Assembly: GCF_903853455.1 (NCBI RefSeq)
Contig: NZ_CAINTR010000179.1
Location: 1-40,259 of the forward strand
From: an uncultured Magnetospirillum sp.
GTDB taxonomy: Bacteria; Pseudomonadota; Alphaproteobacteria; Rhodospirillales; Magnetospirillaceae
Reading direction: 5' to 3'
DNA: 40,259 bases
Shown: piece by piece, positions 8,365 through 16,585 of the stretch
Position numbering within the stretch: position 1 is the stretch's first letter
How the letters are laid out: the number at the start of each line of letters is the position of its first letter
Translations under genes and position numbers: made by a program
The notes under the pieces: model-generated
Seen by the model: only the letters and a program-made list of their open reading frames with translations
What the model was told of the DNA's origin: nothing
Databases searched by the model: none

Positions 8365-8531
8365 GGCGTCGCCCTCGAATGCTGCATCGCACAATGATAC
8401 GGCCGGACGGAGGCCTTCGCCACCTCCCGCGCGTCGACCATACCGAAATGGCATTGAATTCCGGGAGCAATGCCCTATGAAAGTTCTGTGTCAGCCCGCT
8501 CGAATCATGGAGTGGGGGGCCAAGCCCCGTT

Positions 8532-8680
8532 ATACCGACGAGCGAAGGACCGCAGTCATTCGCTTGGAGGCAAGGCCGAAGGCCGCCGCCACTCGTGTGG
8601 CGAAAGCCAAGGGCCACGGATGTGGCCCGCCCGGCGACTGAGGGACGTATAGACGAGTCGCTTCGGCGGCTCGTCGGTAT
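8532..8680. repeat. Palindromic intergenic repeat, copy 3
   Basis: A long inverted pair, ATACCGACGAGC (8532-8543) with GCTCGTCGGTAT (8669-8680), encloses CGCCAC/GTGGCG around TCGT (8587-8602), GGGCCAC/GTGGCCC around GGAT (8611-8628), the motif GCCCGGCGACTGAGGGA, and a nine-pair stem 8653-8674 with a TTCG loop that competes with the outer pair. The two central stems match those of the other copies in position but not in sequence. The element fills most of the 354-bp gap between the divergent phospholipase and decarboxylase genes. Confidence 0.8.
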
Positions 8681-8718
8681 TATGTGTGCGGGCGAAGCGA
8701 GCGAGCGGAAAGGGACGT

Positions 8719-11082
8719 CTGATGGAATTTTTTCGGCGGTTAACATTTCTGGTCTGCGCTCCCGCTTTCGACAACGACGATCTGGAGGGCGTACGGGTCC
8801 AGCAGATCATCACCCAGGTCGAGCATCTGGGCTTCGAAGTGGTGCGGGCGCGGCGGATCGAGGATGCGGAAATCGCCGTCCAGACCGACGCCGCCATCGG
8901 CTGCGTCCTGGTGGATTGGGGCAAGGGCGGCGTGGGCAGCGAAGCCACCGCCCTGATCAACCTGATGCGCCGGCGCGGCCTGGAAATGCCCATCGTCATC
9001 CTGATGCGCGGCGAGCGCTTCGAGGATATCCCGGTGGACGTCCTCGACTATATCGACGGCTATGTCTTCCTGGCCGAGGAAACCCCCGAGTTCATCGCCA
9101 AGAATCTGGTCAGCCGGCTGAAGCAATTCGCCGAGACCCTGAAGACGCCCTTCTTCGGCGCCCTGGTGGACTACGCCGAGGAGGGCAACCAGCTTTGGAC
9201 CTGTCCCGGCCATAACGGCGGCATCTTCTACAACCGCAGCCCCATCGGACGGATTTTCGTCGAGCATCTGGGCGAGGCGGTATTCCGCGACGACCTGGAC
9301 AATTCCGTGCTGGAACTGGGCGACCTGCTGATCCACGAAGGTCCCGCCCTCCAGGCGCAGAAGGAAGCCGCCGTCATCTTCGGGGCCGAAAAAACCTATT
9401 TCGTCCTCAACGGCACCTCGGCCTCCAATAAGATCGTGCTGTCGGCCCTGGTGGCCGAGGACGATCTGGTCCTGTTCGACCGCAACAACCACAAGGCGGC
9501 CCATCACGGCGCCCTGCTGCTGGGCGGCGGCATTCCCGTCTTCCTGGAGACCGACCGCAACGCCCAGGGACTGATCGGCCCCATCTACACCGAGGCGTTC
9601 GACGAGGAGGCCATCCGCCAGAAGATCCGCGCCAATCCCCTGATCAAGGATCCCGACGCCTGGAAGCGCAAGCGGCCCTTCCGCGTCGCGGTCATCGAGC
9701 AGTGCACCTATGACGGCACCATCTACAACGCCGAGATGATCCTGGAGCGGATCGGTCATCTTTGCGACTACATCCTGTTCGACGAAGCCTGGGCCGGATT
9801 CATGAAATTCCATCCGCTGTTCCGGGGATGCTTCGCCATGGGGCTGAAGAACCTGGGCGAGGACGCCCCCGGCATCATCTCGACCCAGTCCACCCACAAG
9901 CAGATGGCGGGCTTCTCCCAGGCCTCGCAGATCCATGTCCGCGACCGCCACATCAAGGGCCAGCCCCGTCGGATCGAGCATCGCCGTTTCAACGAAACCT
10001 TCATGCTGCACGCCTCGACCTCACCGTTCTATCCGCTGTTCGCGTCGCTGGACGTGGGGGCGCAGATGATGCGGGGACGTTCGGGCGAGGTGCTGTGGGA
10101 CGACACCGTCTGTCTCGGCATCGAGTTGCGCAAGAAGATCCGGGCGATCAAACGGGAATTCATCGAGAAGGAAAAGGATCCGGCGCGGCACTGGTTCTTC
10201 GAACCCTTCGTCCCCGACAGGGTCGCCCTGCGCTCCGACAAGGACGAGGCCCTGGCCACCGACATGGCGTGGGAGGATCTGCCCACCGACATTCTCGCCG
10301 CCGATCCGCGCTATTGGGAGTTCACCCCCGGCGCCCAATGGCATGGCTTCAAGAACGTCACCCAGCGTGGCTACGCCATGACCGACCCCAACAAGCTGAC
10401 CTTGCTGACGCCCGGCTTCGACCGCCGGACTGGCGCCTATGCCGATTACGGCATTCCCGCCCCGGTGGTGGCCCAATATCTGCGCGAGAACCGGGTGGTT
10501 CCCGAGAAGAACGACCTGAACTCGCTGCTGTTCCTGCTCACCCCCGGCGTCGAGTCGAGCAAGGCGGGAACGCTTCTCAGCACCCTGGTCGCCTTCAAGC
10601 GCCGCCACGACGAGAATGCGCTGCTGGAGGACGCCATCCCCGAATTCGTCCAGCGCCGCCCCCAACACTATCGCGGCCGGCGCATCCAGGACCTGTGCGC
10701 CGACATGCACGCCTTCTTCCGCAACGTCAATGTCAGCGCCTTGCAGAGGGCCCAGTTCGCGCCGGAACACCGGCCCGAAATGGTGATGCGGCCCAACGAC
10801 GCGGTCCGGATGCTGACCCGCAACCAGGTGGACTACCTGCCCATCGACCAGATCGACGGGCGCATCGCCACCACGCTGTGGGTGGTCTATCCCCCCGGTA
10901 TCGCCACCATCATTCCCGGCGAGCGGCTGTGCGAACGCGCCAAGCCCATGCTCGACTACCTGAAGATGTTCGAGCGTAGCGCCAACCTGTTTCCCGGCTT
11001 CGAGGCCGAGATCCAGGGGCTCTACCGCGAGATCGAATCGGACGGGTCGACCCGCTTCTACACCTATGTCGCCAAGGAATAG
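8719..11082 (+). CDS. PLP-dependent Arg/Lys/Orn decarboxylase (AdiA/CadA family)
   Basis: A 787-residue cytoplasmic enzyme of the large prokaryotic basic amino acid decarboxylase family (fold type I). Residues 1-135 form the receiver-like N-terminal wing domain. The PLP domain follows: NGTSASNK (230-237), DRNNHKAAHHGA (253-264), CTYDGTIYNAE (328-338), DEAW (354-357), and the PLP lysine K393 in STQSTHKQMAGFSQAS. The C-terminal domain runs to the end. The motifs look closer to arginine decarboxylase than to CadA, but the substrate is not certain. The length suits the family (715-760 usual, slightly long here). ATG 8719 has AAAGGGA upstream. The acetyltransferase gene 15 bp downstream is probably cotranscribed, which hints at amine or polyamine metabolism. 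No amino acid antiporter gene is adjacent, unlike in enterobacterial acid-resistance loci. Confidence 0.93.
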   Translation: MMEFFRRLTFLVCAPAFDNDDLEGVRVQQIITQVEHLGFEVVRARRIEDAEIAVQTDAAIGCVLVDWGKGGVGSEATALINLMRRRGLEMPIVILMRGERFEDIPVDVLDYIDGYVFLAEETPEFIAKNLVSRLKQFAETLKTPFFGALVDYAEEGNQLWTCPGHNGGIFYNRSPIGRIFVEHLGEAVFRDDLDNSVLELGDLLIHEGPALQAQKEAAVIFGAEKTYFVLNGTSASNKIVLSALVAEDDLVLFDRNNHKAAHHGALLLGGGIPVFLETDRNAQGLIGPIYTEAFDEEAIRQKIRANPLIKDPDAWKRKRPFRVAVIEQCTYDGTIYNAEMILERIGHLCDYILFDEAWAGFMKFHPLFRGCFAMGLKNLGEDAPGIISTQSTHKQMAGFSQASQIHVRDRHIKGQPRRIEHRRFNETFMLHASTSPFYPLFASLDVGAQMMRGRSGEVLWDDTVCLGIELRKKIRAIKREFIEKEKDPARHWFFEPFVPDRVALRSDKDEALATDMAWEDLPTDILAADPRYWEFTPGAQWHGFKNVTQRGYAMTDPNKLTLLTPGFDRRTGAYADYGIPAPVVAQYLRENRVVPEKNDLNSLLFLLTPGVESSKAGTLLSTLVAFKRRHDENALLEDAIPEFVQRRPQHYRGRRIQDLCADMHAFFRNVNVSALQRAQFAPEHRPEMVMRPNDAVRMLTRNQVDYLPIDQIDGRIATTLWVVYPPGIATIIPGERLCERAKPMLDYLKMFERSANLFPGFEAEIQGLYREIESDGSTRFYTYVAKE

Positions 11083-11097
11083 GGCCGCATCCGAAGC

Positions 11098-11679
11098 ATG
11101 CAGATAACGTCGCAGACCATCCTCATCCGTCCGTCCACCGACGACGATGTCCCCGCCATGCTGGACATCTACAGCCACCACATCCAGCAGGGCGTGGGCG
11201 ACCTGGGCGCCTACGAGGCCGAGCCGCTGCGCGCCGAGGACCTGAAGCAGCGGCGCAAGACCATGCGCAAAAGCCGGCTGCCCCATCTGGTCGCCGAGTT
11301 GGGCGGCATCGTCGCCGGCTATGCCTATGCGGTACCGTTCCGCAAGCGTCCCGCCTATCGCTACACCCTCAAGCACTCCATCTACATCCACGGCGACTTC
11401 CTGCATGCCGGCATCGGCCGCATCCTCCTGCCCGCCCTGATCGATGCCTGCGCCCTGGCCGGCTATTTCCAAATGATCGGCTATATCGACAGCACCAACG
11501 CGGCGTCGCTGCGCCTGCACGAGGCCTGCGGCTTCGAGCGGGTCGGACTGTTGAAATCGGTCGGCTTCAAGTTCGGCCGCTGGAGCGACAGCGTCATGGT
11601 CCAACGGCCGCTGGGTGAGGGCGACGCCGCCCTCCCCGGACCTTGGCCGATGGCCGGCGGATTGGGGGCGTCCGAGTAG
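11098..11679 (+). CDS. GNAT N-acetyltransferase, phosphinothricin-acetyltransferase-like
   Basis: A 193-residue GNAT protein that transfers an acetyl group from acetyl-CoA to an amine. It begins with the usual IRPSTDDDVPAMLDIY. The acetyl-CoA loop is unusual: HGDFLHAGIGRILLPALIDA (about 100-119) matches the Q/R-x-x-G-x-G/A pattern with HAGIGRIL. GYIDSTNAASLRLHEACGFE (about 132-151) is the conserved beta-4/beta-5 region with the N-x-x-S-x-x-L-x-E-x-x-G-F signature of the pat/YncA group. The last 25 residues are low-complexity. It starts 15 bp after the decarboxylase stop, so the likely substrate is an amine or amino acid from that pathway (inference). Methionine sulfoximine or similar analogues are the known substrates of relatives. 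Confidence 0.88.
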   Translation: MQITSQTILIRPSTDDDVPAMLDIYSHHIQQGVGDLGAYEAEPLRAEDLKQRRKTMRKSRLPHLVAELGGIVAGYAYAVPFRKRPAYRYTLKHSIYIHGDFLHAGIGRILLPALIDACALAGYFQMIGYIDSTNAASLRLHEACGFERVGLLKSVGFKFGRWSDSVMVQRPLGEGDAALPGPWPMAGGLGASE

Positions 11680-11688
11680 ACCGACCGG

Positions 11689-12480
11689 TCAGCCTATGGT
11701 CAGCAGGGCGTCCAGCACGGCGTCGGGACGCTCGGCCATCAGCATGTGGCCGGCACCGTCCAGCCCCACCGCCCGGCCGCCGGGAATGGCGGCGGCCAGG
11801 GCGATGCCCGCCGAGGCCGGCGCCATGCGGTCGGCACCGCCCGCCACCACCAGGGCGGGGCAGGCCACCCGGCGAGCCGCCGTGTCGCCTCCCGCATAGG
11901 CGTCGCAGGCGACAAGGTCGGTGTGCAGCACGCCGGGGCGGGACCGCTCCAGCAATCGCTTGCCGCCCCCGCTCAGCCACAACCCCGGCGCCGGGCTGCC
12001 CCCCAGGGCGGCGGCGGCGGAAAAGCCCCAGGCGGTGATCATGGCCACCGCCGCCGCGGGTTCCTCGGCGGCGGCGGCGATCAGGTCGGGATGCACCGGC
12101 ATGACGGCGGCGGCCCCGATCAGGACCAGGGCTTGAACCCGCTCGGGATGGCGCGCCGCCAGTTCCAGCGCCGCCAGCGCCCCCATGGAATGGCCGGCGA
12201 CCACCGCCGAACTCAGCCCGGCGGCGACGATGAATTCGGCCAGCCAGTCGGCGAGCGCCGCGATGGAAGCCAGCGCCTCACCCTCGGAACGGCCGTGGCC
12301 GGGCAGGTCGATGGCCAATACGGCGCGGCCGTGACCGGCGAGGGCGCGCGACTGCAAGGCCCAGACGCTGTGGTCCATGCCGGCGCCGTGGACCAGGACC
12401 AGGGCCGGCAGGGTCGGGTCGAAGCCCCGGCCGCCATGGGCGGCGAAGATGCGCTCTCCCCGGACGACGAATTCGCTCAT
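11689..12480 (-). CDS. Alpha/beta hydrolase
   Basis: A 263-residue alpha/beta-fold hydrolase without signal peptide. The HGAGMDHSVW oxyanion region is at 31-40, DLPGHGRSEG at 58-67, the nucleophile elbow AGHSMGA (Ser98) in the middle, an acid candidate in GGADRMAP, and the catalytic His in DGAGHMLMAERPD near the C-terminus, so the triad is complete. The substrate is unknown; proteins of this kind include esterases and homoserine acetyltransferase-like enzymes, but the size and motifs do not fit MetX. ATG 12480 overlaps the stop of the upstream sulfhydrylase gene by four bases (ATGA), so the two genes are translationally coupled and probably act together. Confidence 0.9.
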   Translation of the reverse strand: MSEFVVRGERIFAAHGGRGFDPTLPALVLVHGAGMDHSVWALQSRALAGHGRAVLAIDLPGHGRSEGEALASIAALADWLAEFIVAAGLSSAVVAGHSMGALAALELAARHPERVQALVLIGAAAVMPVHPDLIAAAAEEPAAAVAMITAWGFSAAAALGGSPAPGLWLSGGGKRLLERSRPGVLHTDLVACDAYAGGDTAARRVACPALVVAGGADRMAPASAGIALAAAIPGGRAVGLDGAGHMLMAERPDAVLDALLTIG

Positions 12481-13787
12481 GGCTTGGCCGCCACTTTCAG
12501 GGCCTGACCAAGGTCGGCCAGGATGTCGTCCGGGTCCTCGATGCCCACCGACAGGCGCACTATGTCCTCGCCCACTCCCGCCGCCGCCAGTTGCGCGGAA
12601 TCCATCTGCTGGTGGGTAGTGCTGGCGGGGTGGATGACCAGGGTCTTGGCGTCGCCCACATTGGCCAGATGCGAGGCCAGCCTCAGCGCCTCGATGAATT
12701 TGCGTCCGGCCTCGCGCCCGCCCTTGATGCCGAAACTGACGATGGAGCCGGCCCCCCGGGGCAGCAGCCGGCTGGCCAGGGCATGGTCGGGATGGTCGGG
12801 CCGGGTCGGATGCGACACCCAGGCGACGGCGGCGTTGGCGGCGAGGAAGGCGATGACCGTCGCGGTGTTCTCCACATGCCGGCGCATGCGCAAGGACAGG
12901 GTCTCGACCCCCTGCAACAGGTTGAAGGCGTTGGTGGGCGACAGGCAGGCGCCGAAATCGCGCAGCCCCTCGGTGCGGGCGCGCATGACGAAGGCGGCGG
13001 GGCCGAACTGTTCGTCGAAGACCAAGCCGTGATAGCCGGCATAGGGCTCGGTCAGCGTCGGGAACTTGCCCGAGGCCCGCCAGTCGAACCCGCCGCCATC
13101 GACGACGATGCCGCCGATGGAGGTGCCGTGGCCGCCGATCCATTTGGTCAGCGAATGCATGACCAGATCGGCCCCCAGGTCCAGCGGCCGGCACAGATAG
13201 GGGGTGGCGAAGGTGTTGTCGATCATCAGCGGCAGCCCCGCTTGGTGGGCGATTGCCGCCACCACCGGGATGTCGAGTACTTCCAGGCCGGGATTGCCGA
13301 TGGTCTCGCCCAGCACCAGCCGGGTCTCCGGGCGAATGGCGGCCTTGAAGCCCTCCAGGTCGCGGGGTTTGACGAAGCTGGTGGTGATGCCGAACCGCGG
13401 CAGGGTATGGGCCAGCATGTTGACGGTGCCGCCATACAGCGAGGCCGAGGCGACGATGTGGCCGCCCTGGCCCATCAGGGTGGCGATGGCGAGATGCAGC
13501 GCCGCCTGGCCCGAGGCGGTGGCGACAGCGCCGATGCCGCCCTCCAACGCCGCCACCCGCTCCTCCAGCACCGCCGTGGTGGGGTTGGAGATCCGGCTGT
13601 AGATATGCCCGGCCTGTTCCAGGTCGAACAAGGCGGCGGCATGGCCGGTGTCGGCGAAGACGTAGGAGGTGGTCTGGTAGATGGGCACCGCCCGGGCGCC
13701 ATGGACCGGATCGGGATGCTGGCCGGCATGCAGACTCAGGGTCTCGAAGCCGGGAGCGCGGGGAAGGCGGAAGCGGCTGCCGCTCAT
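12477..13787 (-). CDS. metY: O-acetylhomoserine sulfhydrylase (aminocarboxypropyltransferase)
   Basis: A 436-residue PLP enzyme of the Cys/Met metabolism family. It makes homocysteine from O-acetylhomoserine and sulfide in methionine synthesis. Visible motifs are [10 protein letters not shown] (35-44), YSRISNPT (63-70), ASGQAALH (91-98), the pyridine-nitrogen Asp190 in [10 protein letters not shown], and the PLP lysine K215 in [13 protein letters not shown]. Length suits the O-acetylhomoserine type (425-440) rather than cystathionine synthase (about 390). Start choice is awkward. ATG 13820 is only one base from the AGGAGG site; ATG 13787 has no site of its own but overlaps the stop of a nine-codon frame that does. 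I chose 13787. The alpha/beta hydrolase gene overlaps the 3' end. Confidence 0.92.
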   Translation of the reverse strand: MSGSRFRLPRAPGFETLSLHAGQHPDPVHGARAVPIYQTTSYVFADTGHAAALFDLEQAGHIYSRISNPTTAVLEERVAALEGGIGAVATASGQAALHLAIATLMGQGGHIVASASLYGGTVNMLAHTLPRFGITTSFVKPRDLEGFKAAIRPETRLVLGETIGNPGLEVLDIPVVAAIAHQAGLPLMIDNTFATPYLCRPLDLGADLVMHSLTKWIGGHGTSIGGIVVDGGGFDWRASGKFPTLTEPYAGYHGLVFDEQFGPAAFVMRARTEGLRDFGACLSPTNAFNLLQGVETLSLRMRRHVENTATVIAFLAANAAVAWVSHPTRPDHPDHALASRLLPRGAGSIVSFGIKGGREAGRKFIEALRLASHLANVGDAKTLVIHPASTTHQQMDSAQLAAAGVGEDIVRLSVGIEDPDDILADLGQALKVAAKP

Positions 13788-13813
13788 GCCGGCTTCATCC
13801 CGTGAAATCGCAT
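13784..13813 (-). CDS. Possible nine-codon leader peptide coupled to metY
   Basis: On the minus strand AGGAGG (13827-13822) lies eight bases before ATG 13813, the ideal distance. That frame encodes MRFHGMKPA and stops at a TGA that overlaps the metY ATG as ATGA. The metY start at 13787 has no ribosome site of its own, so coupled translation is plausible. A methionine pair in the leader would suit attenuation, but this is speculation. Alternatively, metY starts at ATG 13820 despite the one-base spacing, and the leader is chance. Confidence 0.3.
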   Translation of the reverse strand: MRFHGMKPA

Positions 13814-13886
13814 GGTCCATCCCTCCTGATCGCCGCGACCAGCACCGTAGCAACCCGACCGGTCTCGGTCAAATAGGGCGGACCGC

Positions 13887-14309
13887 CTAGGCCGTGATCC
13901 GCGCGAGGCCCTTGTAGGCCAGCATCCCGACCGCCATGGCCGCCACGAAGATCAAGGCCCGCCCGTCGAACACCAGCGCCTCGAGCGCCGGCCCGGGGCA
14001 AAGGCCGACAAGCCCCCAGCCGATTCCGAAAATCAGCGAGCCCAGGATCAGGGAGCGGTCCACCACCTGGGACGGCGGCGACGGGAACGATGCCCCGGTC
14101 AGGGATTCGTCCCGCCCCCTGGCCAAGCGGTAGAAGACGAAGGTCACCGGAATGGCCGACGCCATCACGCCCGCCAGACTGGGGTCCCACGCACCGAAGA
14201 TGTCCAGGAAGCCCAGAACCTTGGCCGGATCGGCCATGCCCGAGACCGCCAACCCGAGTCCGAAGGCGAGGCCGCTGCCCAGGCCGATGACCTGCTTCCA
14301 GATACTCAT
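13887..14309 (-). CDS. YeeE/YedE-family membrane protein, second half
   Basis: A 140-residue inner-membrane protein with about four hydrophobic segments. The family marker is at the C-terminal half, [18 protein letters not shown], with the conserved cysteine of the YeeE/YedE (DUF395) group; the N-terminal [20 protein letters not shown] is equally typical. Full-length YeeE transports thiosulfate in E. coli. In many proteobacteria it is split into two short proteins, as here, and relatives are found next to sulfur-oxidation and sulfide-detoxification genes. The ATG at 14309 overlaps the stop of the upstream half by four bases, so the two are made together. Substrate is unproven. Confidence 0.88.
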   Translation of the reverse strand: MSIWKQVIGLGSGLAFGLGLAVSGMADPAKVLGFLDIFGAWDPSLAGVMASAIPVTFVFYRLARGRDESLTGASFPSPPSQVVDRSLILGSLIFGIGWGLVGLCPGPALEALVFDGRALIFVAAMAVGMLAYKGLARITA

Positions 14310-14737
14310 AGCGCTTTCATCCCGGCTACCGTCGCCATGGCGGCGGCCATGAACACAAGCGTCGCGATCAGCGAGCGGCGCGACAGCCGGGCCAGGCCGC
14401 AGACGCTGTGGCCGCTGGTGCAGCCGTTGGCCATGCGGGTGCCGAACCCGACCAGAAGGCCGGCGGCGACCAACACCCAGGGAGAGGCGGGAAGGAGCAG
14501 ATGAAACTCCCCGTGCCATGCCCGGAACACCAACCCGCCCAACGGCAGCCCCACCAGGAAGAGGAGATCCTCCTTCCAGGTGGTCCGCCACCGCCCGATC
14601 AGGCTGGCGAACAGGCCGCTGATGCCGGCGATGCGGCCGTTGCCGAGCAGCAGCCCGCCGGCGGCGACGCCGATCAGCACGCCGCCGAGCGCCGCTTGGC
14701 CCAGGTCATGAAGGTGGGGAATCGCGAATATGTCCAT
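14306..14737 (-). CDS. YeeE/YedE-family membrane protein, first half
   Basis: A 143-residue membrane protein, partner of the gene at 13887-14309. It has the family signature [20 protein letters not shown] at about residues 18-37 and [20 protein letters not shown] with the conserved Cys, followed by [19 protein letters not shown]. The Cys residues are thought to pass sulfur in relatives. ATG 14737 is chosen; a GTG at 14749 is also in frame and neither has a clear ribosome site. The 149-bp gap to the divergent gene at 14887 holds an AT/GC-skewed stretch with ATATAT (14807-14812) that may carry the promoter. The metY gene downstream on the same strand suggests a common theme of reduced sulfur supply (inference). 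Confidence 0.85.
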   Translation of the reverse strand: MDIFAIPHLHDLGQAALGGVLIGVAAGGLLLGNGRIAGISGLFASLIGRWRTTWKEDLLFLVGLPLGGLVFRAWHGEFHLLLPASPWVLVAAGLLVGFGTRMANGCTSGHSVCGLARLSRRSLIATLVFMAAAMATVAGMKAL

Positions 14738-14886
14738 GGCGGAGATCACACCGGAGGGTCAGGCCGACAGCGCCCCGTGGGAAGGGGCACCGACCTGGAC
14801 GAGCGATATATCCCAATTCGGGGGGACATCATAGCCCCGGCCTCCCCATATGGGGGAAACAGAAGAACCGACCGGGAGAGACCGTC

Positions 14887-15489
14887 ATGCGCTGGACCAT
14901 CGTTTCGATCATCGCCGTCCTCGTTCTGGGCGGCGACGCCCTCGCCCAGACCGCCACCGTCACCCGCCTGCGCGGCACCATCGCGGCGATGGACGGCGGC
15001 GCCCTCACCATCGCCACGCGGGATGGCGGCCACGTGACGGTGACGCTGAAGGATGACGCCAAGATTTCCGCCCTCCAGGCCTCGAGCCTGGCGGCCATCG
15101 GCCCCGGCAGCTTCATCGGCACCGCCGCGGTGCCGGGCCGCGACGGCGGCCTGACGGCGCTGGAAGTGGTGGTCTTTCCAGAGAATATGCGCGGCACCGG
15201 CGAGGGCCATTACGACTGGGACCTGCAACCGGGCAGCAGCATGACCAACGCCAATGTGGACGCGGTGGTCACCGCCAAGTCAGGCCAAGAGCTGCAACTG
15301 TCCTACAAGGGCGGCACCACCAAAGTCACGGTCGCCCCGGATGTGCCGGTCGTCACCTTCGTGCCGGCCGAACGCGGCGACCTCCGGGTCGGGCTGGCGG
15401 TCTACACCCCCGCCACCGCCGCCTCCGACGGCCGCCTGACCACCTCGCGGGTGGTGGTGGAACGCGACGGCGTCAAGCCACCCATGTAA
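14887..15489 (+). CDS. Secreted DUF5666-like beta-strand protein
   Basis: A 200-residue exported protein. A Sec signal peptide (MRWTIVSIIAVLVLGGDALA, cleavage after the ALA) is followed by repeated short beta-rich units: TVTRLRGTIAAMDGGALTIA, then a domain around VTVTLKDDAKI, and later VTAKSGQELQLSYKGGTTKV. The pattern of G-x-I plus GG-x-L-T-V/I-x-x-x-x-G resembles DUF5666-type OB-like domains, which are found in periplasmic proteins of unknown function. ATG 14887 follows GGGAGAG. It is divergent from the YeeE/YedE pair and may share a promoter region with it. Function is unknown. Confidence 0.75.
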   Translation: MRWTIVSIIAVLVLGGDALAQTATVTRLRGTIAAMDGGALTIATRDGGHVTVTLKDDAKISALQASSLAAIGPGSFIGTAAVPGRDGGLTALEVVVFPENMRGTGEGHYDWDLQPGSSMTNANVDAVVTAKSGQELQLSYKGGTTKVTVAPDVPVVTFVPAERGDLRVGLAVYTPATAASDGRLTTSRVVVERDGVKPPM

Positions 15490-15490
15490 G

Positions 15491-15623
15491 ACCAAGCCGC
15501 GATGAGCGGAACTCATCGTGCCTTGGTTAGGCCCAAGGGGCCGCGCGCCTCATGGCGCGGGAGGCAAGGGCGCTCGCGCCCGCCCGCCGATTGAGGGCGG
15601 CGTTGATCGGTTTCGATCAACGC
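15491..15623. repeat. Palindromic intergenic repeat, copy 2
   Basis: The layout is the same as copy 1: ACCAAG/CTTGGT with inner GATGAG/CTCATC (15491-15527), CGCGCC/GGCGCG around TCAT (15544-15559), GGGCGC/GCGCCC around TC (15568-15581), the motif GCCCGCCGATTGAGGG, and GCGTTGATCG/CGATCAACGC (15600-15623). Compared with copy 1, changes on one side of a stem are matched on the other. As in copy 1, the element begins directly behind a TAA stop (TAAGACCAAG). Confidence 0.85.
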
Positions 15624-15638
15624 ATTTTGGTTTAAGGC

Positions 15639-16172
15639 CTATTTCGCCTTGGCGAGGTCGGCCCAGACCGGTTCGGCATCCATGGCCGCGAACTCGATGG
15701 CGGCCCGCCTGACGCCGAGCGCCTGCCGCGAGCCGATATCGGCGGCGATGCTGTAGGTGCCGGGCGGGAAGGTACCGATGGTGAAGCGGGCGATGGAGGC
15801 GCCCAGGGACGCGTCATGGCGAAAGGCGCCCCAGACGCTGACCTCCTTCCGAACAACGCCGTCGGCGTCGAGCACCTTGACGGCGACTTTCGCCATGGTC
15901 TCGTCCGGACTGTCGGGACGGCGGAAATGAAGCACCATCACGCTGTCGCGCGACGCGGCATTGGTGCCGGCATAGGCCGCGTGGAAAGGCAGAACCTCTT
16001 CCTGGGATGCTGCGGGAACGGAGGCCTCGACCCTCGGCGGCGGCCGGCTCGACAGCCATTGCCGCGCGGCCTCCACATTGCCGTATCGCAGCCAGGTCGA
16101 AACCCCGGCGACCACGATACAGACGAATGCCAGCAGGATTTTCCGGAAGATGGACAAGGGGCCCTCCAACAT
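15639..16172 (-). CDS. Hypothetical membrane-anchored protein
   Basis: A 177-residue protein with one hydrophobic segment near the N-terminus (ILLAFVCIVVAGVSTWL, about 12-28), best read as a membrane anchor, and then a soluble domain outside the cytoplasm. That domain contains beta-rich stretches such as DSVMVLHFRRPDSPDETMAK and GTFPPGTYSIAADIG, the latter like an immunoglobulin-type or carrier-binding fold. No cysteine motif or enzyme signature is visible. It lies 18 bp downstream of the small coiled-coil membrane gene at 16191-16514 on the same strand, so the two form a likely operon. Function unknown. Confidence 0.7.
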   Translation of the reverse strand: MLEGPLSIFRKILLAFVCIVVAGVSTWLRYGNVEAARQWLSSRPPPRVEASVPAASQEEVLPFHAAYAGTNAASRDSVMVLHFRRPDSPDETMAKVAVKVLDADGVVRKEVSVWGAFRHDASLGASIARFTIGTFPPGTYSIAADIGSRQALGVRRAAIEFAAMDAEPVWADLAKAK

Positions 16173-16190
16173 CTCAAGGTTCGCCGGCTT

Positions 16191-16514
16191 TCACCCCCCC
16201 AATTTCCGGAGCTTGCCTTCCGCCTCGGCCAGCCTGGGTTCGAGGAAGGCGACGCGGTCGTCGGCCGCCTCGGCGCGGGCGTTGTCCAGCGACCGCCGCA
16301 GGTTGTCGCGTTCCCGCGTCCAGCGCAGGATCTCCTCGGCCGGCGAGGCGGGCGGCGCCTTGGCCTTGCGGTCCAGGAACGCGATGACCGCCACGGCCAA
16401 GGTGCCGATGACGATCCCGCCGACAAAGACGTCGGCCCGGCTGTCCAACACCGAATTGATCATGATGACGAGCAGGCTGACGCCGAAAACGGCGGTCGAA
16501 ACGGTCTTCAGCAT
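16191..16514 (-). CDS. Small membrane protein with C-terminal coiled coil
   Basis: A 107-residue protein with two hydrophobic segments (about 6-22 and 29-46) followed by a charged helix rich in Arg, Glu and Ala from residue 55 on (EEILRWTRERDNLRRSLDNA and AEAEGKLRKLGG), which should form a coiled coil in the cytoplasm. ATG 16514 has AAGGA at a good distance; the frame could extend to 16538 but without a site. It is followed by the membrane-anchored gene at 15639-16172. No family is recognised. Confidence 0.7.
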   Translation of the reverse strand: MLKTVSTAVFGVSLLVIMINSVLDSRADVFVGGIVIGTLAVAVIAFLDRKAKAPPASPAEEILRWTRERDNLRRSLDNARAEAADDRVAFLEPRLAEAEGKLRKLGG

Positions 16515-16585
16515 GGGGAATCCTTCGAGCCCGGTCACACCCCCAGGATTGCAAAATGCGGCCCGGAAGTCTAGGCTCGGCGGCC

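Noticed and set aside
13814-13900. SAM-II or SAM/SAH riboswitch upstream of metY
   Set aside because: The upstream sequence lacks the conserved pseudoknot pieces I would expect. Only a short gap with a ribosome site and leader frame is seen.
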